64,000 nucleotides of DNA from Microbispora hainanensis (GCF_006874475.1 NZ_VIRM01000031.1:42594-106593), one strand, 5' to 3'. Shown: positions 16,559-28,540, counted from the first letter of the stretch. The notes: generated by a model from the letters alone, not told the origin. Translations and numbers: made by a program.

Positions 16559-17077
16559 TCAGGGCCGCCGCTGAATTCTCGACTGTGACCACCGCGCCAG
16601 GGCCAGTGCGGAGGTGAGCAGGAAGGCCACCCCCGCGTAGACCGCCATCTCGGTGAACTGCTCACGGCTCTCCGTCGCCGTCATCGATACGGTGAGCCGC
16701 ACGACCACCGACATGATGTGCCGTACGACGGCGATGATGCCGACGATGATGAACGGCTCGAGCCGCAGCCGGCCGCCCTCCAGATGGGTCAGAACGGTGG
16801 CGAAGATCTCCAGGACGATGAGGACGAGGAGGAGATCCTCGATGACGACGACGATCTTCTCCGTCCAATCCTCGCTGCCGCTCACCACCATGGTGAACAA
16901 CATGATCACTATGCCGGCCGCTATCGCCAGCAACGCCGCCGACACCACATAGAGAATCACGCGTTCGGCCGCGGCGAGCGCCTTCAGCAGCCGGACGTCC
17001 AGCGTGGTGCGCGCACACCTGATGACCGACGGATAGTCCCCGTACCGCTGGTCTCGCGCGGACGAGTCGTCGTTCAC
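16559..17077 (-). CDS. psiE: PsiE-family (phosphate-starvation-inducible) membrane protein
   Basis: A 172-residue membrane protein of the PsiE family. It has an N-terminal helix (VILYVVSAALLAIAAGIVIML), a second (IVVVIEDLLLVLIVLEIFATVL) and the diagnostic RLEPFIIVGIIAVVRHIMS segment, then a last pair of helices. PsiE proteins are induced by phosphate starvation in enterobacteria, but their activity is unknown. GTG 17077 overlaps the stop of the debranching enzyme (GTGA). PsiE homologues are also cargo of Gram-negative heat-resistance loci, which is notable given the chaperone block upstream. Confidence 0.85.
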   Translation of the reverse strand: MNDDSSARDQRYGDYPSVIRCARTTLDVRLLKALAAAERVILYVVSAALLAIAAGIVIMLFTMVVSGSEDWTEKIVVVIEDLLLVLIVLEIFATVLTHLEGGRLRLEPFIIVGIIAVVRHIMSVVVRLTVSMTATESREQFTEMAVYAGVAFLLTSALALARWSQSRIQRRP

Positions 17078-19242
17078 GGCTCACCCGTGAACTGGCCGTG
17101 GTGGTCGACGGGCGTGCCGGCCGATGGGCGGGGCTCGTAGTGCACCTCGATCTCGGGGGGCAGTCCGCTCAACTTGGTCTCGCCGCTGCCCCACACCACG
17201 AGGTTGACTCGTCCACCGGCGAGCGGCAACCCGGTGATCCTCAGCTCGCCGAACTTTTCCGGCAGCGCGGGGGCCACCCACAGCCGGTTGTACGGGATCC
17301 AGGGGTCGAAGCGCAGCAGTGCTCGCAGGATCTGGACGGGGCTCGCCGCCGCCCACGCCTGGGGGGAGCACGACGTGGGATAGGGCACCGGGACCGGGAA
17401 CTCCTTCCTGCCGAACCCGCAGAAGAGCTCGGGGAGCCGCCCGCCGAACGCCTCCGCAGCGTCCAGCAGGCCCATGGCCACCCGCTGCGCCTCGGCGACG
17501 AACCCGTAGCGCATCAGCCCCGACACGATCAGGGCGTTGTCGTGCGGCCACACCGATCCGTTGTGGTAGCTCATCGGGTTGTAGGCGCCCATCGACGAAG
17601 CGAGCGTGCGGACGCCGAACCCGGTGAACATCTCCTCCGACAGCAGGTGCCAGGCGACGTACTCCGCCTTGTCCTCGTCCACGATGCCGGTCCAAAGGCA
17701 GTGGCCCATGTTGGAGGCCACGCTGTCGATCGGCCTGCCCTCGCGGTCCAGCCCGATCGCGTAACAGCCCCGCTCGGGAAGCCAGAAGAGCTCGTTGAAC
17801 ATGCGGCGGAGGGAGCATGCCTTGTCGGTGTAGCGGCGCTCGGTCTCGTGGTCGCCCGCCTCGTGCGCCAGGTGGCTGCGCGTGATGTAGGCGGCGTAGG
17901 CGTAGCCCTGCGCCTCCGCCAGGGCGATGGGCGCGCGGGCCAGGGTTCCGTCGGCGAAGTTCACCCCGTCGAAGGAGTCCTTCCAGCCCTGGTTGACCAG
18001 GCCCTTGTCGGTCTTGCGGCGATACCAGAGCAACCCCTCGATCGGGCCCGCGCGCTCGCCGTACTCCTCGATCCACGACAGCGCCGCGTCGGCGTGCGGC
18101 ACGAGCTCCTCGACGGCCTCGCAATGGATGCCCCAGCGGCGCAGCTCGCCGAGGAGCACGACGTACAGCGGGGTGGCGTCGACCGAGCCGTAGTAGCAGG
18201 CGCCCCCGTGGGGGGAGACGCCCGACCGCGCGCCGAACCGCAGCTCGTGCGGGATCTTCCCGGGCTCCTCCTCCGACAGCGGGTCGACCTTCGTGCCCTG
18301 GAGCCTGGCCAGACGGCGCAGCGTGCCGAGCGCCGGCGACTGGTCGAGCGGCAGCGCCATCCACGAGGTCAGCAGCGAGTCGCGGCCGAACAGCGTCATG
18401 AACCACGGCGCGCCGGCGGCGATCGTGGGCGGCTCGTCGGGGGGCCCGGGCTCGTACAGCCGCAGCGACCCCAGGTCCTCCTTCGACCGCCGGAGCGTCA
18501 TGGCCAGCACCGGATGGTCCGTGACCACGCACGGGCCGTGCCGCTGCCAGGCCGCCAGGCGCACGGCGGGCCTGGCGCGCTCAACGGGGTCGCGCGTGGA
18601 GAACCATGCCTGCGACTCTTCGCCGTCGATGATCGGGTTCACCTGGAGGGCCGCCCTCCACTCCCCCCGGGCCGGCACCGCCACGCGGAAGCCGAGCAGC
18701 CCGGGAACGGCCAGCGAATCGGCGGCCCTGATCATGGCGCCGCGTGCGCGGCTCGGCGAGTAGACCCGCAGGCTCGCCCCCTCGGGCACCAGCTCGACGT
18801 CAGGGACGTGCCGAACCCGGTTGATCTTCACCTCGAACAGGTCGGCGACGTCGGAGCCGATGTGGACGTCCACCACGCAGCCGGCCGGCTCGTCGGAGAG
18901 GTTGCGCAGCAGCAGGTCCTCGCGCAGGCCGCCGCCGACGTACCGGTCTCGCACCACCATCAGGGTGCTCTCCGCGCGCCCCGGCCTCGGCTGCGTCCGG
19001 CCGAGGAACGCGGCGTGGTACGGCGCGCTCGCCAGCACCTGGAGCGGCTCGATCGGCGCGTCGTCCACCCGCAGCTCCCACCGGGACAGCAGCCGGGTGT
19101 CGGCGTGGTAGACGCCCTGCGGCCCGCCCGGCCGGATGTCGCCGTTCCAGGAGGAGACGCAGAACGAACTCCCCTCGACAAGCGTCACGGTGCCGGCGCC
19201 CAGGGCGGCCGGCTGACCCTCGAACGTCCATGCGTTCGCCAT
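17074..19242 (-). CDS. Glycogen-debranching enzyme / amylo-alpha-1,6-glucosidase family protein
   Basis: A 722-residue glycosidase. The N-terminal beta domain (1 to about 220) matches the debranching-enzyme N-terminal type (SSFCVSSWNGDIRPGG and GVYHADTRLLSRWEL). A six-hairpin (alpha/alpha)6 domain follows, with family motifs TLFGRDSLLTSWMAL, KIPHELR, GACYYGSVDATPLYVVLL, NQGWKDSFDG and MSYHNGSVWPHDNALI. Such enzymes trim alpha-1,6 branches or related glucans in storage-carbohydrate turnover. It is cytoplasmic, co-translated with psiE, and has a GGGAGGG ribosome site. Three 11-base repeats lie just upstream. Confidence 0.9.
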   Translation of the reverse strand: MANAWTFEGQPAALGAGTVTLVEGSSFCVSSWNGDIRPGGPQGVYHADTRLLSRWELRVDDAPIEPLQVLASAPYHAAFLGRTQPRPGRAESTLMVVRDRYVGGGLREDLLLRNLSDEPAGCVVDVHIGSDVADLFEVKINRVRHVPDVELVPEGASLRVYSPSRARGAMIRAADSLAVPGLLGFRVAVPARGEWRAALQVNPIIDGEESQAWFSTRDPVERARPAVRLAAWQRHGPCVVTDHPVLAMTLRRSKEDLGSLRLYEPGPPDEPPTIAAGAPWFMTLFGRDSLLTSWMALPLDQSPALGTLRRLARLQGTKVDPLSEEEPGKIPHELRFGARSGVSPHGGACYYGSVDATPLYVVLLGELRRWGIHCEAVEELVPHADAALSWIEEYGERAGPIEGLLWYRRKTDKGLVNQGWKDSFDGVNFADGTLARAPIALAEAQGYAYAAYITRSHLAHEAGDHETERRYTDKACSLRRMFNELFWLPERGCYAIGLDREGRPIDSVASNMGHCLWTGIVDEDKAEYVAWHLLSEEMFTGFGVRTLASSMGAYNPMSYHNGSVWPHDNALIVSGLMRYGFVAEAQRVAMGLLDAAEAFGGRLPELFCGFGRKEFPVPVPYPTSCSPQAWAAASPVQILRALLRFDPWIPYNRLWVAPALPEKFGELRITGLPLAGGRVNLVVWGSGETKLSGLPPEIEVHYEPRPSAGTPVDHHGQFTGEP

Positions 19243-19263
19243 ACGATCCCTCCCCGAACGGCG

Positions 19264-19295
19264 AACCTGCTGGAACCCTGCTGCAACCCTGCTGT
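19264..19295. repeat. Three tandem 11-base repeats before the debranching-enzyme gene
   Basis: The units AACCTGCTGG, AACCCTGCTGC and AACCCTGCTGT lie head to tail, 22-53 bases upstream of the start at 19242. The remaining gap to 19488 holds no supported gene. Confidence 0.55.
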
Positions 19296-19488
19296 CCCGG
19301 TCTCAGACCGCCACCGGGTAGGTCTCCGGCACCTCGGCGGGCGTGTCCGCTCCGGTGGGCCCGCTCCTGCCTCGCCGGCTCGCGGGACTCGTGCCCGGCG
19401 GCCTGCCGGACGGCGCCGGGCCGGAGACCGAGCCCGCGGACGAGCCGATACCCCCGTCCGAGTGGCGCAAACGCGGAAGCCCGCCGGC

Positions 19489-21408
19489 CTATCCGACATG
19501 CACCCGGGGACGGATCTCGGGATCCGGCTCCGCCTCCCGCAGGATCTCGCGGGTCATCGCCGGGACGTCGCCCACTCCGAACACCAGGTAACGAAGCATC
19601 GCGGCGACGGGGTTCTCCTCGGCCCAGTGGAAGTAGATGTGCGGCAGCTTGAGGAAGCGGTTCCGGATGTAGAGCAGCAGGGCGGCCAGCGCGTTCGGGA
19701 TCGAGGAGCTCTCCAGACGGAGGATCCGGTGCCCGTACCGCTCCTCGCCCCGGACGCGCAGCTCTGTCAGGAACTCCGACGCGTCCGGGACGGCGGCCTC
19801 CACGAACAGCACCGGCGTGTCGGGATCCAGCCGGTGGTTGCGCCACTGCTCACGCAGCTTCTCCTCGTACTCCGCCCGGTCGCACCGCTGCGGCTCGTGG
19901 GCGACCAGGTGGACCTCGTTGCCGGGCACCTCGCGGAGGAACCGCTCCGCCAGGGGGTCGAGGACCACGCGGGTGACCCGCAGCTCGGTGGACCGGGTCG
20001 CCCGGGAGATCAGCGAGGTGACCACGATGGCCGCGACGAAGAACGACGCGATCTTCACACCGTCCGGCCGCTCGATCACGTTCGCCACCAGCGTGTAGGT
20101 CAAGACGAGGGCGATGGCCGCGTACGCCGCCGCCGCGCGCCTGCCACGCCGGTGGGCCGAGATCGTGACCGCGACGGCCGCCGAGAGGATCAGCACGAGG
20201 ACTCCGGTGGCGTACGCGCCGCCCTGCGCCGTCACGCTCGCCTGGAAGATCACGGTGATGGCGAACGCGACGGCCGTGAAGACCAGGACAAGCGGCCGGA
20301 CCGCCCGCGTCCAGTCGGGGGCCATGCCATACCGGGGAAGGTAGCGGGGAACGAGGTTGAGCAGGCCCGCCATCGCGGAAGCGCCGGCGAACCACAGGAT
20401 CGCGATCGTGCTCACGTCGTAGAACGTGCCGAACCCGTTCCCGAGGTAGGCGTGAGCCAGGTACGCCAATGCCCGGCCGTTGGCCCTGCCGCCCTCCCGG
20501 AACTCCCGCAGCGGGATCAGCACGGTCGTGACGAAGCTGCTGGCGATCAGGAAGACGCTCATGACCAGGGCCACCGTCGTCAGCAGCCTCTTGGCCCCCC
20601 TGATCCGCCCCGGCAGGTCCCCCTTGATCAGCGGCATGACGGCCACCCCGGTCTCGAACCCGGACAGGCCGAGGGCGAGCTTGGGCATGACGAGCAGGGA
20701 CAGCAGCACCATCGACGCCGGCCCGCCGTGCGAGGACAGCAGAGCCTGCTTCCAGTCGGCGATCAGGACGGGCCGGTCGGCGACATGGAGCACGGCTGCC
20801 GCCACCACCACGACGTTGAGCGACAGGTAGACGCCCACGAGGACGACGGCGAGGCCGATCGCCTCGCTGAATCCCATCAGGAACACGGCGCCGAGCAGCG
20901 CCAGCAGGCCGAGCGTCACGGCGACCTGGTGCCCCTGGAGGGCACGCGGCACGAAGGGGTTCTCCAGGATGTGCGCTGCCGCGTCGGCCGCCGACAGCGT
21001 CATCGTGATCACGAAGTCGGTGGCCGCGAACCCGAGCAGCACCAGGACGAACAGCTTGCCCCACCACCTCGGGGCGAGCCGTTCGAGCATCGCGACCGAG
21101 CCCTGGCCGTGCGGACTCTCCATCGCGACCCGCCGGTAGACCGGCAGCGCGCCGAACAGCGTCAGCGCGACAAGGAACAACGTCGCGACGGGCGACAGCA
21201 GGCCCGCCGCCAGCGCGGCGATCCCCGGCTGGTAGCCCAGGGTGGAGAAGTAGTCGAGACCGGTGAGGCACATGACCCGCCACCAGGCATGCCGCCTGTG
21301 CGGCGCCTCCACCACGTGGGGCCCTGCGGGCATCACGTCCTCGTGCTGAAGCCCCTCCAGGAGCCAGGAACGGACCCTGTCCCTGGTCCTGGTCGCCATG
21401 CCGCCCAC
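19489..21408 (-). CDS. APC-superfamily amino acid permease-like transporter with cytoplasmic C-terminal domain
   Basis: A 639-residue protein with about twelve hydrophobic helices up to residue about 470, starting [20 protein letters not shown] as in APC-family permeases. A soluble tail of about 150 residues follows ([38 protein letters not shown]) and may regulate it. The second Met (21399) is an equally good start. The transported solute is not evident; amino acids or K+ are possible for this superfamily. It lies within the co-directional stress block, between the small protein and the debranching enzyme. Confidence 0.82.
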   Translation of the reverse strand: MGGMATRTRDRVRSWLLEGLQHEDVMPAGPHVVEAPHRRHAWWRVMCLTGLDYFSTLGYQPGIAALAAGLLSPVATLFLVALTLFGALPVYRRVAMESPHGQGSVAMLERLAPRWWGKLFVLVLLGFAATDFVITMTLSAADAAAHILENPFVPRALQGHQVAVTLGLLALLGAVFLMGFSEAIGLAVVLVGVYLSLNVVVVAAAVLHVADRPVLIADWKQALLSSHGGPASMVLLSLLVMPKLALGLSGFETGVAVMPLIKGDLPGRIRGAKRLLTTVALVMSVFLIASSFVTTVLIPLREFREGGRANGRALAYLAHAYLGNGFGTFYDVSTIAILWFAGASAMAGLLNLVPRYLPRYGMAPDWTRAVRPLVLVFTAVAFAITVIFQASVTAQGGAYATGVLVLILSAAVAVTISAHRRGRRAAAAYAAIALVLTYTLVANVIERPDGVKIASFFVAAIVVTSLISRATRSTELRVTRVVLDPLAERFLREVPGNEVHLVAHEPQRCDRAEYEEKLREQWRNHRLDPDTPVLFVEAAVPDASEFLTELRVRGEERYGHRILRLESSSIPNALAALLLYIRNRFLKLPHIYFHWAEENPVAAMLRYLVFGVGDVPAMTREILREAEPDPEIRPRVHVG

Positions 21409-21426
21409 GCTCGCCCTACCCCACTC

Positions 21427-21624
21427 CTAGATCTCCCTCCAACCGGCGCTGGAGTTCGCGCACACGAGCGCGTCGACGCGGTCGGCCAGGTACGCGTCGC
21501 GCTGGCCCGCGCTCATCTTGTCCCAGTCGGCCCGTGGAACCCGGATCTCCTCGCTGACGACGTCGTGCCTGCACTGGAAGAACAGCTCGACCGTCACCGT
21601 GTCGCCCATGTCGTCTGCCGGCAT
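21427..21624 (-). CDS. Small conserved hypothetical protein (65 residues)
   Basis: I do not recognise a named family. The protein is acidic with a strand-like N-terminus (DTVTVELFFQCRH), a helix-like middle (DWDKMSAGQRDAYLADRVDAL) and a CANSSAGWREI ending. The two Cys (about 18 and 55) could pair or bind metal. It starts 3 bases after the SnoaL-like gene ends and stops 18 bases before the APC permease start, so it is co-transcribed with both. Confidence 0.65.
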   Translation of the reverse strand: MPADDMGDTVTVELFFQCRHDVVSEEIRVPRADWDKMSAGQRDAYLADRVDALVCANSSAGWREI

Positions 21625-21627
21625 CGC

Positions 21628-22095
21628 TCACCCCTCCGCCCACCGCTCACGCGACGGCGGCCGCTCGTCGAAGACGAGGCGCCCGCCGAGCTGGCTGTAA
21701 AGCTCCAGCTGGTCGAAGTAGATGCGGTGACTGATGATCCTGTCGTTGCCCACCGAACAGGTGCTGGTGCCCCGGATGGCGACATGGCGGCCGGTTCGTT
21801 CCAGCACCTGGCCCCCGGGCAGCAGGAAGGGCCCGGTGTGGGTGCCGGTGAGCAGCCATTCGGTCACCGCCGGATCGGCGCACAGGACGGTGTGCCAGAC
21901 CGTCATGCGCATGTCGGGGAAGCCCCTGAACAGGTCTTCGTAGTAGGAGGCGATCTGCTCGTGTCCCTCCGCGACGCCCGCCGGGGTCACCAGGACCGCG
22001 TCCCGACTGTGACACTGGATCACCTCGTCCAGATCGTGCCTGTTGAAGGCGTCGTGCAGCCTTTGCTTGAGCCAGCGGGCGTCCGGCATGCGCAT
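21628..22095 (-). CDS. SnoaL-like / ester cyclase family protein (NTF2 fold)
   Basis: A 155-residue cone-fold (NTF2-like) protein. Landmarks are the N-terminal helix LKQRLHDAFNRHDLDEVIQCHSRDAV, then EGHEQIASYYEDLFRGFPDMRM, the strand pair WLLTGTHTGPFLLPGG and RIISHRIYFDQLELYSQLG. This is the SnoaL-like polyketide cyclase/ester cyclase pattern. Many such proteins outside antibiotic clusters have no known reaction. Here it sits in the stress block just after the formaldehyde dehydrogenase gene, so a detoxification role is only a guess. Confidence 0.82.
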   Translation of the reverse strand: MRMPDARWLKQRLHDAFNRHDLDEVIQCHSRDAVLVTPAGVAEGHEQIASYYEDLFRGFPDMRMTVWHTVLCADPAVTEWLLTGTHTGPFLLPGGQVLERTGRHVAIRGTSTCSVGNDRIISHRIYFDQLELYSQLGGRLVFDERPPSRERWAEG

Positions 22096-22153
22096 GGCGC
22101 GTCCCCCCTCACCGCCATGGTGGACCGCGGGGCCCGCGGCCGCGACGGGAGGG

Positions 22154-23305
22154 TCAGCCGATGCCGGCGGGATGCAGGACGACCTTGGTCCAGCCGGGAT
22201 CCCTCCGGTCGAAGTGCTCGTAGCCGCCGGGCGCGTCGTCCAGATTCAGCTCGTGTGAGACGACCCACGACGGCCGGGCCTTCCCCTGGTGGATGAGGGT
22301 GCAGAGCTGCCGGTTGTAGTTCTTGACGTTGCACTGACCGTTGCCCATGGTCTGGCCCTTGAACCAGAACATCCCGTAGTCGAAGGCGATCTCGCCCTGC
22401 TTGTAGAGGTCGTCGGGGCTGCCGGGATCCCTGGGGATGTACACGCCCACGACCCCGATCGTCCCGGCGAACCTCACCGACTTGACGAGGTTGTTCAGCG
22501 TCATGTTGGGATGCTCGTGCCCCTGGGGGTCGTGCGCCTGGTAGCCCACGCACTCGCAGCCCCGGTCGGCGCCCCTGCCGTGCGTGAGCTCCATGACCTG
22601 GTCGACCGGCGATGCCTTGGAGTCGTCGATCGGGATCGCCCCGATCTCCTCGGCCTTGGCCAGCCGGTCCGGGTGGCGGTCCACGACCATCACCATGCCC
22701 GCGCTCTTGAACATCGCGGAGTAGGCGGCCATCAGGCCGACCGGCCCCGACCCGTAGATCACGACCGAGTCGCCGGCCTGCACACAGGCGAGCTGGGTCG
22801 CGTGCCAGCCGGTGGGCCAGATATCGGCCAGCATGACGTAGTCGGTCTGCCTCTCCCGCGCGTCGTCCGGCAGGACAAGGCAGTTGAAGTCGCCGAACGG
22901 CACGCGCAGCAGCTCGGCCTGGCCGCCGTTGTACGGGCCCATGTCCGCGAAGCCGTAAGCGGCCCCGTCCACCCCCGGCTCCGGGTTGGTGGTGAGGCAG
23001 AAGGCGGTCAGGCCGCTCTCGCAGTTGGCGCAGAAGCCGCACGCGACGTTGAACGGCACGCAGACCATGTCGCCGACGCGGACGCGTACCACTCCCGGCC
23101 CCACCTCGACCACCTCGCCGAGGTTCTCGTGGCCGAGGACACGGCCCGGCTCCAGGTCGGTCCGGCCTTCGTACATGTGCAGGTCCGACCCGCAGATGTT
23201 GCTCGTGGTGACACGGACCAGAACATCGGTGGGCATCTCTATCCGCGCGTCCGGCACGTTCTTGACGCCGACCTGCCGGGGTCCTTCGTATACGACTGCC
23301 TTCAT
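22154..23305 (-). CDS. Zinc-dependent alcohol dehydrogenase, glutathione-independent formaldehyde dehydrogenase type
   Basis: A 383-residue medium-chain dehydrogenase. Catalytic zinc ligands are Cys38 (NICGSD) and His59/Glu60 (GHE). The structural zinc site uses Cys89, Cys92, Cys95 and Cys103. The nucleotide fold carries VIYGSGPVGLMAAY. The insert VDGAAYGFADMGPYNGGQAE and the motif NICGSDLHMYEGRT are typical of glutathione-independent formaldehyde dehydrogenases, which dismutate or oxidise formaldehyde with tightly bound NAD. It lies 13 bases after the DUF1931 gene in the stress block and fits detoxification of aldehydes released during stress. Confidence 0.88.
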   Translation of the reverse strand: MKAVVYEGPRQVGVKNVPDARIEMPTDVLVRVTTSNICGSDLHMYEGRTDLEPGRVLGHENLGEVVEVGPGVVRVRVGDMVCVPFNVACGFCANCESGLTAFCLTTNPEPGVDGAAYGFADMGPYNGGQAELLRVPFGDFNCLVLPDDARERQTDYVMLADIWPTGWHATQLACVQAGDSVVIYGSGPVGLMAAYSAMFKSAGMVMVVDRHPDRLAKAEEIGAIPIDDSKASPVDQVMELTHGRGADRGCECVGYQAHDPQGHEHPNMTLNNLVKSVRFAGTIGVVGVYIPRDPGSPDDLYKQGEIAFDYGMFWFKGQTMGNGQCNVKNYNRQLCTLIHQGKARPSWVVSHELNLDDAPGGYEHFDRRDPGWTKVVLHPAGIG

Positions 23306-23318
23306 GATGTCCTCGCTT

Positions 23319-23771
23319 CTAGAGAAGCAGCTCGAAAACGCGGATCACGCGATCCCACTCCTCCGTCCTGGGGTTCTTCAGGCCGGGATCGAGGATGGTG
23401 AACGTGCGCGCCAGTGCCAGCGACAGCCCGCCGGCGATCTCGGGCAGCCTTTTCGTCACCTCCTCGCCGATCGACAGGTCGAGCGGGGGCAACGCCGCGA
23501 GCTGCTCCAGGATGGGTTTCAGCTCGATGTCCTCGTCGAGGTCGCGGAACCGGTGGATGCTCTCCTGGAGGCCCTTGGTGATGGGCAGGTCCCAGGTCTC
23601 GATGATGTCCCGGACGTTCGCCTTCGCGTGGGCCTCGCCGATCACCAGCAGGTCGTACAGCTTCTGGTTCACGAAGTCGCTGTAGCGCCGGAGATCCTCC
23701 TTGTCGACGTCGAGGCCCGCCGCCTTCCTGAAGAACCGCTCGAACCTCGGCACCGCCATCACTTCTGCCAT
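23319..23771 (-). CDS. DUF1931 family protein (double histone fold)
   Basis: A 150-residue protein of the DUF1931 family, whose known structures show two histone-fold units in one chain. The opening PRFERFFRKAAGLDVDKEDL then RRYSDFVNQKLYDLL is the first fold, and the region about 78-150 (LKPILEQLAAL, LDLSIGEEVTKRLPEIAGG) is the second. It may bind DNA or protein; the function in bacteria is not settled. It lies 31 bases after the thioredoxin-reductase-like gene and 13 before the dehydrogenase, inside the chaperone/redox block. Confidence 0.85.
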   Translation of the reverse strand: MAEVMAVPRFERFFRKAAGLDVDKEDLRRYSDFVNQKLYDLLVIGEAHAKANVRDIIETWDLPITKGLQESIHRFRDLDEDIELKPILEQLAALPPLDLSIGEEVTKRLPEIAGGLSLALARTFTILDPGLKNPRTEEWDRVIRVFELLL

Positions 23772-23802
23772 CGCCAGTCCCCTTCCTCCCCGCGTGGGCG
23801 GC

Positions 23803-25473
23803 TCAGCCCCTCAGCTGAAGGTGTTCGTGCACGAGGCGCACGGCCATCGCGCCCTCGCCGACGGCCGACGCGACCCGTTTGATCGACCCGTTCCGCACGT
23901 CGCCGGCCGCGAACACACCCGCTCTGCTGGTCTCCAGCGGGAACGGCCGGCCGGCGGAGTCGGGTACGCCCTTCCTGCCGGAGCGAGCGGCGTCCAGCCC
24001 GGTCAGGATGTATCCCCGGGAGTCGAGCGCGACCTCGTCGGCCAGCCACCGGCTGTACGGCTCCGCACCGATGAAGACGAACATCGCGCGGGCCTCGAGG
24101 GTGAACCGCTCCCCGGTCACGTTGTCCTCGGCGACGACCGCCTCGAGCGTCTGCTCCCCGACCAGCCGCCGGACCTGGGTGTTCAGCATCACCTGAATGC
24201 CGGGGTGTTGTTCGATCTCGACCGCCAGATAGCGGGACATGTTCCTGGTCAGCGCGTCGTCGCGTACGAGCAGGCGGACGGAGGCGACGTGCTGGGCGAG
24301 GAACAGTGCCGCCTGGCCGGCCGAGTTGCCCCCGCCCACGACGACGACCGGGTCCCGGCTGCACATCTGTGCCTCGAACGCGGTGGCCGCGTAGTAGACG
24401 CTGGTCGCCTCGAACCTCTCCAGGTCGGGCACGTCGAGTTTCCGGTACCGGACGCCCGTCGCTATGAGCAGCGCCCGCGTCTGGATCACCGCCCCTTCCT
24501 TCACGGTGACCACGTGATGGCCTTCCTGCTCTTGGAGCGTGCACGCCTCGGCCGGAATGGAGAACTGCGCGCCGAACTTGCGGGCCTGGATCTCCGCCCG
24601 CTCGGCCAACTCGCCGCCGGAGAGTCCGGCGGGGAAGCCGAGGTAGTTCTCGATCCGCGACGAGGTGCCCGCCTGACCGCCCGTCGCCACGCTGTCGAGG
24701 ACGATCGTCGTGAGGCCCTCCGAGGCGCCGTACACCGCCGCGGCCAGCCCCGCCGGACCGGCTCCGACGACGAGCAGGTCCCAGCCGCTCTCCCGCGGCG
24801 CGGGCGCCGGCAGGCCGATCAACTTGGCCAGCTCCGCGTTCGTCGGATTGCGCAGCACCTTCTCACCGCGCCAGATCACGAACGGGGTCTCCTGCGGAGT
24901 GAGACCCATCCGCTGCAGGAGGCTCTCGACGTCGGTGTCCTCTTCCAGGTCGATCCACCGGTGCGGCAGCCGGTTGCGGGCCGCGAACTCACGCAGCCGG
25001 CGGCAGTCCGGCGAGTAGCGGGAGCCGATGATGCGGAAGCCGGCCCCGAGCCCGATGAGCATCGAGCGGCGAATCAGGTAGGCGCGCAGGACGAGATCGC
25101 CCAGCGTCTCGTCCTCGGCGACCAACCGGCGGAGCTCCTCGGCGGGCACGGCGAGCGCCTCACCGTCCTCCGCCACCACGGCCGTGATGAAGCTGGCCTG
25201 GCCGGTGAGCACGTTGAGATCGCCCAGGAACCGGCCGGCCCCGTGGATGCCGATCACCTGATCGTCGAATCCGTATCCCTTGACCTCCGCGACCTTGCCT
25301 GCCAGGACGACGAAGAAGGCGACGCACGGGTCGCCCTCCGCGAACAGAACGTCCTCCCGGCGGGCCGACCGCCGCTCGCCGCAGGCGGACAGCGCCTGGA
25401 TCTGCGCCTCGCTCAGCCGAGGGTAGGCCCCCTGCAGGTCGGGGGTCTCGACCAGCTCATCCGGCCAGCGCAT
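23803..25473 (-). CDS. Three-domain flavoprotein: cNMP-binding + glutaredoxin-like + thioredoxin-reductase-like
   Basis: A 556-residue fusion. Residues about 18-138 form a cyclic-nucleotide-binding beta-barrel (LFAEGDPCVAFFVVLAGKVAEV, GAGRFLGDLNVLTG). Residues about 145-222 form a glutaredoxin-like domain with only one Cys in its active-site turn (YSPDC, Cys157). Residues about 230-556 form a thioredoxin-reductase-type FAD/NAD(P) module with GAGPAG (237-242), GGGNS (380-384) and ATGVRYRKLDVP. The CxxC normally placed before the NADPH motif is replaced by YAAT (361-364), so it cannot be a classical reductase. It overlaps the thioredoxin gene by 17 bases. Confidence 0.88.
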   Translation of the reverse strand: MRWPDELVETPDLQGAYPRLSEAQIQALSACGERRSARREDVLFAEGDPCVAFFVVLAGKVAEVKGYGFDDQVIGIHGAGRFLGDLNVLTGQASFITAVVAEDGEALAVPAEELRRLVAEDETLGDLVLRAYLIRRSMLIGLGAGFRIIGSRYSPDCRRLREFAARNRLPHRWIDLEEDTDVESLLQRMGLTPQETPFVIWRGEKVLRNPTNAELAKLIGLPAPAPRESGWDLLVVGAGPAGLAAAVYGASEGLTTIVLDSVATGGQAGTSSRIENYLGFPAGLSGGELAERAEIQARKFGAQFSIPAEACTLQEQEGHHVVTVKEGAVIQTRALLIATGVRYRKLDVPDLERFEATSVYYAATAFEAQMCSRDPVVVVGGGNSAGQAALFLAQHVASVRLLVRDDALTRNMSRYLAVEIEQHPGIQVMLNTQVRRLVGEQTLEAVVAEDNVTGERFTLEARAMFVFIGAEPYSRWLADEVALDSRGYILTGLDAARSGRKGVPDSAGRPFPLETSRAGVFAAGDVRNGSIKRVASAVGEGAMAVRLVHEHLQLRG

Positions 25474-25900
25474 CGCCGACCCACTCCCGCAACACGGGCG
25501 CCGGCGCCGCCCCGGCCCGCCGGGCCACGACCTTCCCCTGCTTCATCACAACGAGCGTCGGAACGGCCTGCACGCCGAAGCGCCGCGATGTCTCGGGTGC
25601 CTCGTCGATGTTCACCTTCACCAGCTTGATCCGCCCGGCCAGCTCGGTGGCGACCTGGTGGAGCGCCGGGCTCACCATGCGGCATGGTCCGCACCAGGAC
25701 GCCCAGAAGTCGACGACGACCGGAATCGGCGCCGCCTCGGCGACCTCGGCGAAGTCCTCGTCCCCCGCGTCCACCACCCAGGGCAGCGATTCGCGGCACT
25801 CGCCGCAGCGCGGGACTCCGGCACCCGTCCGCGGCACGCGGTTGTTGCGGCCGCAGTGCGGGCACCGGACGACGCTCGATTCCGCGACCTTCGGCGGCAT
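25457..25900 (-). CDS. trxC: Thioredoxin with N-terminal zinc ribbon (Trx2/TrxC type)
   Basis: A 147-residue thioredoxin. Residues 1-36 carry a zinc ribbon (Cys13, Cys16, Cys32, Cys35), the mark of Trx2. The redox motif is WCGPC at 69-73 within VVVDFWASWCGPCRMVSPAL, and the cis-Pro loop is AVPTLVVMKQG. Trx2 proteins are typically induced by oxidative stress and reduce protein disulfides in the cytoplasm. The gene starts 3 bases after clpB ends and runs 17 bases into the flavoprotein gene, so the redox pair is made with the chaperones. Confidence 0.92.
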   Translation of the reverse strand: MPPKVAESSVVRCPHCGRNNRVPRTGAGVPRCGECRESLPWVVDAGDEDFAEVAEAAPIPVVVDFWASWCGPCRMVSPALHQVATELAGRIKLVKVNIDEAPETSRRFGVQAVPTLVVMKQGKVVARRAGAAPAPVLREWVGDALAG

Positions 25901-25903
25901 CGG

Positions 25904-28512
<2,609 letters not shown>

Positions 28513-28540
<28 letters not shown>

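Noticed and set aside
19300..19488. Minus-strand frame after the APC permease ending EVPETYPVAV
   Set aside because: Only a TTG could start it, there is no ribosome site, and the sequence is Gly/Ser/Pro/Arg-rich without a family match.
17098..22296. A 1732-codon open frame on the plus strand
   Set aside because: It is antisense to the debranching enzyme, APC permease and neighbours, whose minus-strand proteins have clear family motifs. Its translation is low-complexity Arg/His/Gly/Asp, an artefact of high GC.
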